Below, in pieces: positions 56,733 to 64,000 of a stretch of 64,000 bases of DNA. The notes under the pieces were generated by a model. The model was given only the letters and a program-made list of their open reading frames with translations. It made no database searches and was not told the DNA's origin. Within the stretch, counting starts at the first letter, position 1. Every line of letters begins with the position of its first letter. The position numbers were made by a program, and so were the translations under genes. Origin of the DNA: Castanea sativa (Eukaryota; Streptophyta; Magnoliopsida; Fagales; Fagaceae); NCBI RefSeq assembly GCF_040712315.1, contig NC_134016.1:4317501-4381500 (forward strand), read 5' to 3'.

Positions 56733-57819
56733 TGAAAACTTGGATTTGTACTAAAATGCGAGAGCTTGTTTAGACCTTAATTTTAAAATTAAAGCTAGAT
56801 TGCTTTTACTTTAACTTATCTAAGTGTGGTACAAGAGTAAATGAAGCACAATCACTAGATCTACTCTAGTGCATACACATGAATAAAAAATAATAAAAGT
56901 AAAGTACAAGAGTAAGGGACGAGAGATGCAAACACAAGATAACACCAAGATGTGTTATCAAAGATGAAACCGAAGAATTCGGCAAAAAATCTCTTCGTGA
57001 CCTTCCAAGATGAAATCGATCCACTAGTAAATAAGTTGGAATACACAAATAACAAAATACCCTCCAAGCCTAATCCACCTAATGTACTTGAGCCCTCCAA
57101 ACTCTTGCTACCAACGGATTTCTCGGAATCTTGTCTTCACTAGCTTTCCAGATTCTGCAATATGCCTAATTGCATTCGCCAAGCCTTACCGACTTCTTTT
57201 GAAAAATCCTCAAAGCTTCTCAAACTTCAAAACACTCTCTACACTCTAAAAATGTGTGAGTTGTGTTTGGATATAAATCTCCTCTCAAGGTATGACAATG
57301 GAAGAGGGAATGAGAAGAGGCTACAATGATTTCTCATTAAGGATGAATAGCTATCTCTTTCTCTCTAAAAGATTGGTGTGTTGTTTTGTAGAAACATATC
57401 TAGGTATTTCTCTTTGAATAGTCTCTCTTACTTTTATGGGTAATAAGGGTACATATAGTGTGGGTGAAGAGTAAGAAAGTCACACTTAAAAACCTCCAGC
57501 AAGAATGTTACGCGGGTACCTGAGAGATGGCTTGTCTCGCGAAGTACTCGCGAAATGAATCTTGACACTTGACTCTTCAGCTTCTAGTATGTGCTTCTCA
57601 TGTGGTACTGTCGCGAGTTACTCTTCTCATGACCTTCTTGTGAGCTAGTCGTGAAACTGCACTGATTTTCATTTCATGCTTGATTCTTCACCAACTTAAT
57701 ACTTAAACCCAATACAATAAAATCCCACAAAATACAAAGAAAAAAATTAATACAATTACAATACTTTTTGTCATAGAATAAAGCCAACATAAAACATAGT
57801 TGTAAATCACAACTTTACA
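56733..57819 (-). mobile_element. Solo LTR inserted in the gypsy protease
   Basis: Plus strand starts TGAAAACTTGG and ends CACAACTTTACA. Read on the minus strand it begins TGTAAAGTTGTGATTTAC. Flanks GAGAC (56728-56732) and AAGAC (57820-57824) are a 5-bp duplication with one transition. The protease codons end exactly at the right flank (FNRL) and resume exactly after the left flank (KATTSTYYLKVKFP), which proves the boundaries. 1,087 bp, no ORF. The superfamily is uncertain (copia likely from length and end sequence). The open frames at 56861-57143 are chance. Confidence 0.88.
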
Positions 57820-58116
57820 AAGACGATTAAATGTTGGTCGCCCTAAGATCACATTGTAAGATGAAGGGCAATCGACAATTAAAAATTCTATCTCCTTTGT
57901 TACTTGTGCAGGATAAGTCCCTGCTGTGATTGAAAGAGAGATGATGCATTTTAGGAAAACACGGTCTTTGCCGATACTGACTAAAGGGGATGCAAAAGGT
58001 TGAAGCCGTTTTGGATCTAACTTCATTTGTTGGTACGCCATCATGTACATTATGTAAGCTGAGCTCCCATTATCAATCAACACTCTTCTAGCGTTGTAAC
58101 CTTCTATTGCCAACAT
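57820..58116 (-). pseudogene. Gypsy protease relic (N-terminal part)
   Basis: [52 protein letters not shown] and TFNRL, then interrupted by the solo LTR. The remainder is at about 56650-56727. Active-site region D-N-G-S-S with a Tyr where Asp usually follows (SSAYI). Confidence 0.85.
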
Positions 58117-58435
58117 GATAACAAGTGGGTCGTCATGTGGTTGCTTGACCCCCCTAGCATCACGCTTAGAGAAAATTATATTGTCATGTGGTTGCTATAG
58201 GATGCTTTACATGGATGTTGTTGACCTGCCTTTGGTATGCCTTCCTCAAAGGCTTGTATGACCCGCACGTGACCGGACCTTCAGTGATCATTCTTATCTC
58301 TCCCACTGGCTGTTTTGGACGATCTCATTCTTCTTCCTTGTGATCATTATTGGATCTTTTTTCAGTCCTTGGTCAAGACTAATAGTCTTTTTGAACAAAT
58401 TTTTGAAGCTTTCTGCTCTAGATCAACTCCTCAAT

Positions 58436-58820
58436 CTACTCCTTCAAATCATGACACTCATCAGTGTAGTGACCATGATCTTTGTGGAAGAAACAATACT
58501 TGTTTAGGCCTCTTTTCTTAGAAGATGAGCTTAATGGCTTTAGCCATTTCAAACTAGGATCATCTTTGATCTGCATCAGAATCTTATCTACAGGCATCAC
58601 CAAAGGAGTGAAATTTAACCTTTTCTTCAAAACTTTAGGACCATTCTTGCTAGTCTTGGTGTCTAAAGAATGATCTTTGCGGTCTTTCTTTCTATTCTGT
58701 AAATCATTACTTTCTTCCTTCTTCTACTTAGCGACCAAACCCTTTGTGGTCAAAGCATCTTCCCCATTCATATACTTTTGGGCTTTGAATAATAGGTTCG
58801 TCATTGAGGTTGGTGACGTA
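58436..58820 (-). pseudogene. Gypsy gag C-terminal relic
   Basis: TSMTNLLFKAQKYMNGEDAL, a stop, then a Lys-rich stretch, [33 protein letters not shown] and the Cys/His knuckle region [19 protein letters not shown]. The upstream part is cut off by the copia LTR at 58821. Confidence 0.85.
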
Positions 58821-60260
58821 TGAAGGAAAAATTCTAGTTTTGTATCTCATACAAAACCCACAGCGGAAGCGACGAACTAGAATCTATTTCATTCATGATT
58901 GATAACGTGCACAATGTAAATTTCAGAATTTAAGAACAAGATAGCGTACCTTGGTGTGGAGAAATTCAAAACAAATATTAGAAGCACTTGGGAACACTTT
59001 TAATCTTCACTCCAATTCCACTTTACGCCCAAGATGTGTGGTCTCTCAATCAGTTTTTCAAAGGGAGAATGAAAGTGTGTCTCACACTCTCTCACACACC
59101 GTTTTTTTTTTTTTTTTTTCTAATCTCTTCTAATAAAAATTATGTATATTTCTCCCTTTATAACTAACTGATTATCTAATTGGGCTGGCCTATTGAGCCT
59201 TTCCAATTGGGCTTTAGTGTGTGGCTTGAAGTGGGACCAAAAGGGACCAATAAGACACTAGCTCCAATGGGCCTTGGGCTTTTCCGTCAACTCTTAACAA
59301 GTCCAAAGTTACCATTAATTATATTTAATACCACTATATAAATATAATTGCACTCTAGGCCTTATTAATAAATTATATCCCAAGACTTTATTATACACGT
59401 AACCCTTTCATAAAATATTCGTAGTAACACAAAGTCATAAATGTAGACTGCCACTTTGTAAATTACTACATCTTATCCTTGAGTACCCTGTTTAATTCTT
59501 TAAAGTTATTCATTATATATTTATGAAATCCAATTTCATAAATATATACTTTAGTAATTTCTTACTAAAGTGGTTAGGCCTAACTCTCTGAATAACTGAA
59601 ACCATTAAACTTATCTCAAGGGAATATTTTATATCTCCATTAAGAGATTACGAATTCCATCTTGAGAATATATGTTCCATCAACACTAAATGTGGCTGCC
59701 CAACATACTGAGGTTTTGACCGTCACTTCAGATCTCACTCCTGATATATCAAAGCAACCTACACTTCATGATCAGGTCCATTATTCTCTCAGGATTAAGA
59801 GTTCATGCAAATAGAAGTCGTGAGATTTATTATTCATTTGACAGTCGTTAGAAGAATAATAAATTTCACAACGGTCCTGTTCAATATGTTTTAACTCTTA
59901 AAACATATCAACATATCAACTAGAAGTCTTCACTTCCATGATCAAGACAAATCATCGTAGTTGACACGTTATAGTCTTCGCAGATGAAATGCCCAATTTC
60001 ATCACGGACTACGAACTATAAATTCTGAGTTTACAAAGAACTTGTGATTTACATCTTCTGTGACTTTTCACATAAATCACATACAATGCATCTCATGGAC
60101 TATATGATAATGTCCCATATTCATGTTACCATTATTTTAGATAATAATAAAATAACTTTATCAATCACAATATTAAGTCATACATCATGTCATACATAAA
60201 TTCATACATAATATCATACATAGCATCATACAATAGGATTTAAGGGCACTAATCCTAACA
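58821..60260 (-). repeat. Copia 3' LTR
   Basis: In element sense it starts TGTTAGGATTAGTGCCC and ends AATTTTTCCTTCA; 1,440 bp. The right boundary is fixed by the polypurine tract, the left by the resumption of gypsy gag codons. The partner LTR is outside the window. No ORF. Confidence 0.85.
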
Positions 60261-60272
60261 ATCTCCCACTTG
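60261..60272 (-). promoter_or_regulatory. Copia polypurine tract
   Basis: Minus-strand AAGTGGGAGAT directly before the LTR start. Confidence 0.85.
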
Positions 60273-60274
60273 CC

Positions 60275-60992
60275 CTAAAGACTATTGTGCACTAATCTAA
60301 CTCCCATTCCCTCCAAATGTGACTCGAAAGTCCTTTGAGGCAAGGCTTTGGTAAAGTGATCTGCTAGATTATTTGTACTTTCAATCTTAGCTACCACAAC
60401 ATCTCCACGAGTAACAATGTCTCGAATGATGTGGTACTTCCTCTCAATGTGTTTTCCTTTCTTATGATTCCTTGGATCTTTGGATTGTGCAACCGCTCCA
60501 CTATTGTCACAAAACAATGTGATGGGAACTTGCTCCATTCTCACAACACCAAGATCAGAAAGGAATTTCTTGAGCCAAACAGCCTCCTTTGCTGCTTCAC
60601 AAGCAGCAACATACTCGGCTTCCATGGTGGAGTCTGCAATACAAGATTGCTTAACACTCCTCCAACTTATGGCTCCACCTCCCAAGGTGAAAACACATCC
60701 TGCTGAAATCTAGATGCGGCGAAAGTACGAATACGTATAGCCAATGGGAATCAAATGCTCACTATGGTAAACAAGCATATAATCTCTCGTTCTCCTAAGA
60801 TACTTGAGAATATGCTTTACGGCTTGCCAATGTTTTGGTCTGGATTTGATTGATATCGAATTTTGACCATGCCAATTGAATAACAAATATCTGGTCTAGT
60901 ACAAAGCATGGCATACATGAGACTTCCCCTAGAACCATAAGGAACTTGTCTCATCATATTTTCTTCCTCTCTCTTGAGTCTTAGGCCTTTGG
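60275..60992 (-). pseudogene. Copia RNase H and broken connection
   Basis: The clean part is 60685-60275: GGAISWRSVKQSCIADSTME, AEYVAACEAAKEAVWLKKFL, LFCDNSGAVAQSKDPRNH and HIERKYHIIRDIV, ending at a natural terminus. Between 60686 and 60992 the RT-RNase H connection is recognisable (PYGSRGSLMYAMLCTRPDIC) but has stops and shifts. Confidence 0.9.
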
Positions 60993-61934
60993 TCATCGAG
61001 ACGGAACTCCATGTCTAAAAGGAAGCAATCCTTTCTTGGAGTTTTGCATGCTAAACCGTTCTAGGACCTTATCTATATATCCAGCTTGTGATAAGCCTAA
61101 CATCTTATTCTTGCGATCTCGCCAAAGCTTGATCCCTAGAATAAAGTTAGCCTCACCCAAGTCCTTCATATCAAATTGGCGTGACAACCAAACTTTAACC
61201 GATGACATTACCCCTACATCATTCCCAATGAGTAGAATATCATCAACATAAAGCACTAGGAACATTACTACTTTGTCTCGATGTCTTTTGTACACACATG
61301 GTTCATCAAGATTTTGTTCAAAACCAAATGACTTGATTGCTTGATCAAATCTGATGTTCCATGACCTAGATGCTTATTTAAGTCCATAAATGGACCTATT
61401 TAACTTGCATACCATATACTCTTGGTTCTTTGCTATGAAACCTTCTGGTTGCAACATGTATATTTCTTCTTCAAGATTGCCATTAAGAAATGCAGTCTTG
61501 ACATCCATTTGCCAAATCTTATAATCATAATGAGCAGCAATGGATAAGAGAATTCTGATAGATTTAAGGATGGCTACTGGCGAAAAGGTTTCATCATAAT
61601 CAATACATTCTTTTTGTGTATACCCTTTCGCCACTAGTCTTGCTTTAAAGGTTTCAACCTTTCCATCTATCCCTCTCTTTCTCTTGTAAACCCATTTGCA
61701 ACCAGCAGGTTTAATGCCGTTAGGCGCCTTTACAAGATCCCATACATGATTGGAATTCATAGAATCCAATTCAGATTTCATAGCTTGGACCCAATGATGT
61801 GCATCTATATCATTCATTGCTTCATCATAAGTGTAAGGATCCGATTCAGCCTCTTCTGAGATAGCTTCATAAGTTTCTCCCAAACCTATGAATCTTATAG
61901 GAGGCCGAACAATTCTCCCACTATGACGAGGCAC
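60993..61934 (-). pseudogene. Copia reverse transcriptase
   Basis: 61934-61374: YTYDEAMNDIDAHHWVQAMK, GCKWVYKRKRGIDGKVETFK, ARLVAKGYTQKECIDYDETF, WQMDVKTAFLNGNLEEEIYM and NRSIYGLK, then TAA for Gln at 61374-61376. Continues 61373-60993 in the same family pattern: VVMFLVLYVDDILLIGND (catalytic YVDD intact) and KDLGEANFILGIKLWRDRKN. A TAG at 61935-61937 (Gln codon) separates it from integrase. Confidence 0.93.
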
Positions 61935-62496
61935 CTATGTACTAGACATCTCATGAGTAGTATCTTGTGGTGTATCTAATACAGTCACATCATCCCTAGT
62001 TTCATCCATTGGTTGTTCAACTACAGATTCATTCATTTCAGCCAAGACAACTCTACTTCTAGGAGTAAAATTATTCATATAGTCATTTTCCAAGAATTTG
62101 GCATTTGTACTAACAAACACTTTATTATCCTTATGACTATAGAATAAACCTCTAACTGTTCCTTTTGGATATCCTACAAAAAATACCACTTCTGTTTTAG
62201 ACTGTAACTTGTCAGACTTTCCTTTCAACACATGTGCTGGACAACCCCAAATGTGGAGATGTCTCATACTAGGCTTACGCCCATTCCACAACTCTACAGG
62301 TGTTTTAGGAATAGACTTCGAAGGTACTAAATTCAGAAGATACTAAATTCAGAAGATACATTGCAGTATTTAAGGCATATCCCCAAAAAGAAATTGGTAG
62401 AGTCGAATAACTCAACATGGACCTAACCAGATCTAAAAGAGTCCTATTCCTTCTTTCTGCTACACCATTTTGTTGTGGAGTTCCAGGTGCAGTCAA
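61935..62496 (-). pseudogene. Copia integrase C-terminal part, frameshifted
   Basis: 62496-62305: APGTPQQNGVAERRNRTLLD (third catalytic Glu present), SISFWGYALNTAMY-like segment, NLV, then a shift caused by a 16-bp tandem duplication (62325-62340 and 62341-62356). 62291-61935: MRHLHIWGCPAHVLKGKSDK, EVVFFVGYPKGTVRGLFYSH, ending at TAG. Confidence 0.92.
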
Positions 62497-64000
62497 TTAG
62501 GATATAATCCCATTTTCAGTCAAGTAATTCTTGAAATCACCAAGAAGGTATTCGCCACCTCGATCAGATCGAATGGCCTTTATGTGTTTACCCAATTGAT
62601 TCTCAACTTCAGCCCTAAACTCTTTGAACTTTTCAAAAGCTTCGGACTTCCGTTTCATTAGGTACACATAACCAAATCTCGAGTAATCATCAGTGAAAGT
62701 AATGAAATACTCATAGCCACCTCTTGCTTGGATTGACATAGGACCACATACATCTGAATGTACTAGTTCTAGCAAATCTTGGGCTCTTCTACCCTTTGCA
62801 TTAAAAGGTCGTTTGGTCATCTTACCTTCCAAACAAGATTCGCAAAGCTGGAAAACCATCAAAGTCCATGGGCGTAAAAGTCCATCTTTAATTAGTCTTT
62901 GAATCCTACTTGAATTAATATGACCTAAACGCAAGTGCCATAGATATGCATCACTAGTAGAAGGAAACTTTCTCTTTAATGATTTCACATGAGAGCTACT
63001 ATCTAATTCAGAATTGTATAATTCATGCTTATCAGGAGTTAAAATATAAAGACCATCCACAATATTGCCAGAACAAATAAACACTTTATCCTTCTTTATT
63101 ACAACATTGTCTTTCAGGATAACACAATATCCATGTTTACCTAAGTAAGTTGCAGAAATTAAATTCCTACGAACATTAGGTACATACAAACAGTCTTCCA
63201 ATATTAAAACTCTAGACTTAAAATATAAATTAAACACTCCAACAGCTACAACCGAAATCTTGCTCCCATCAGCCAAAGTAAGAAATAGTTCTCCCTCATT
63301 CAACTTTCTAGTCTCCTGGAACCCCTGCAAAGAATTGCAGATATGATTAGTACAACCTGAATCCACACACCAGGAATCTGTTGGATTCTGTACCAAACAT
63401 ATTTCAAGAAGAAATGAACTTTTCATACCCTTATTCTTGGCAGCCTTGAATATTGGACAATTCCTCTTCCAATGTCCTTTTTCACCACAATAGAAATACT
63501 TTCCTTTGGTTTTCTTTCCTTTGTTGGTAACCCCTAAGGCAATTTGTTTACCATCTTTCTTAGTGAAGTCCTTCTTCTTCTTCTTCTTCTTCTTCTTACC
63601 CTTGCCTTTCGACTTAGGTTGAGAAGTAGAAGCTTCACCAACATTGGCTTCAACACTAGAAGTACCAAGGATGCCTTCCGCCGCCATTAACTCATTCATT
63701 AATTCAGACAAAGAATAAATTTTTTTGTTCATATTATAATTGAGTCTAAATTCCTTGAATGATTCTGGTAGTGACTGGAGTATCATATCCACTTGGGATT
63801 CTCCATCAATGTCGGCACCTAAAACTTCTAATGTGTTCAAATTAGCAATCATCCTAAGACAATGCTCCCTCACTGAACTTCCTGCAGCCATTTTGGTATT
63901 ATAAATTTGCCTCATGGTTTCTTGCCTTGCAGAACGGCCTTGCTCACCAAACATCTCCTTCAGACTATGCATTATGTCCGAAGCAAGTTCTACATCCTGC
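62497..64000 (-). pseudogene. Copia gag-protease-integrase (N-terminal)
   Basis: Long open frame entering from the window edge. gag: ARQETMRQIYNTKMAAGSSV, LNYNMNKKIYSLSELMNEL. A Lys-run is followed by a zinc knuckle YFYCGEKGHWKRNC whose first Cys is Tyr. Protease active site WCVDSGCTNHICNSL. Integrase: HLRLGHINSSRIQRLIKDG, LCESCLEGK, ELVHSDVCGPM, FITFTDDYSRFGYVYLM and AIRSDRGGEYL. It ends at TAA (62497-62499) where Gln is expected, then reads on. The start of gag is outside the window. Confidence 0.93.

Larger units (their letters stand above)
54841..58820 (-). mobile_element. Old Tat-type gypsy relic, cut by two insertions
   Basis: Minus-strand order gag (58820-58436), protease (58116 to 57820, then 56727 to ~56650), RT (~56340-55405) and archaeal-like RNase H (~55130-54841). 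It has no integrase and no LTR in place. It is interrupted by a solo LTR (56733-57819) and truncated on the right by the copia insertion at 58820. It is far more decayed than the 23-34 kb copy. Confidence 0.85.
58821..64000 (-). mobile_element. Ty1/copia element, runs off the window
   Basis: Minus-strand copia order gag, protease, integrase, RT, RNase H (64000 down to 60275), then a polypurine tract and 3' LTR (58821-60260). It is inserted in the gag of the gypsy relic after ACGTA (58816-58820); that 5-bp word should recur after the other LTR beyond 64000. The coding region has several in-frame stops, nearly all Gln codons changed to TAA/TAG, and a 16-bp duplication. The copia lineage was not assigned with confidence. 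Confidence 0.92.

Noticed and set aside
56861..57143. Overlapping ORFs between protease and RT of the gypsy relic
   Set aside because: They lie in the inserted solo LTR (56733-57819), which has no coding function.

Overview
The window is plant nuclear DNA: AT-rich, with LTR retrotransposons, CACTA, MULE and Helitron DNA transposons, L1-type LINE remains and many AT/AAT microsatellites. The captured gene pieces (a phospholipase D alpha C-terminus and a lachrymatory-factor-synthase-like START domain) and the LTR families suggest a woody core eudicot. A Fagales tree is my guess; the sequence does not prove it. I see no intact host gene, rRNA, tRNA or CRISPR array. Nearly everything recognisable is mobile DNA or its debris.

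Left part (1-22 kb): two copies of an anonymous ~1 kb block (1-898 and 3853-4950; a third lies at 42.9-44.1 kb); a dead minus-strand L1-type LINE (5942-10993); a 272-bp TRIM with 78-bp LTRs (12969-13240); a 1,017-bp Pack-MULE with a START-domain gene fragment (14523-15539); and a 5-kb element with ~1.55-kb inverted arms and CACTA-like ends (15796-20821).

Centre (22-38.6 kb): a CACTA transposon (22045-38616, TSD TTC) holds its own decayed minus-strand transposase exons, a captured phospholipase D alpha fragment, and, nested inside, a complete 10,958-bp Tat-type Ty3/gypsy element (23240-34197, TSD TTAAC, LTRs differing by about 10 substitutions and 1 indel). This Tat copy carries decayed gag-pol on the minus strand. 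Between pol and its 3' LTR it carries an antisense three-exon ORF with good splice sites, plus a 151-bp tandem array.

Right part (38.6-54 kb): non-coding DNA shaped by local segmental duplication, with a gypsy solo LTR (43173-43931, TSD AAAGC, empty site preserved in the related copy at 4.6 kb), a Tourist-like MITE, two palindrome-ended MITEs, a deleted TRIM copy, a 2-kb Helitron with a textbook 3' end (50797-52819) and another solo LTR (53408-54239).

Right end (54.8-64 kb): an older, rotten Tat gypsy relic is split twice. A 1,087-bp solo LTR sits inside its protease codons (56733-57819), and a Ty1/copia element is inserted in its gag at 58820 and runs off the window.

The least expected pattern is a set of six ~15-26-bp insertions, each starting at a T-run and flanked by 10-16-bp duplications. 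They look like retroposition events that kept almost only the poly(A) tail.
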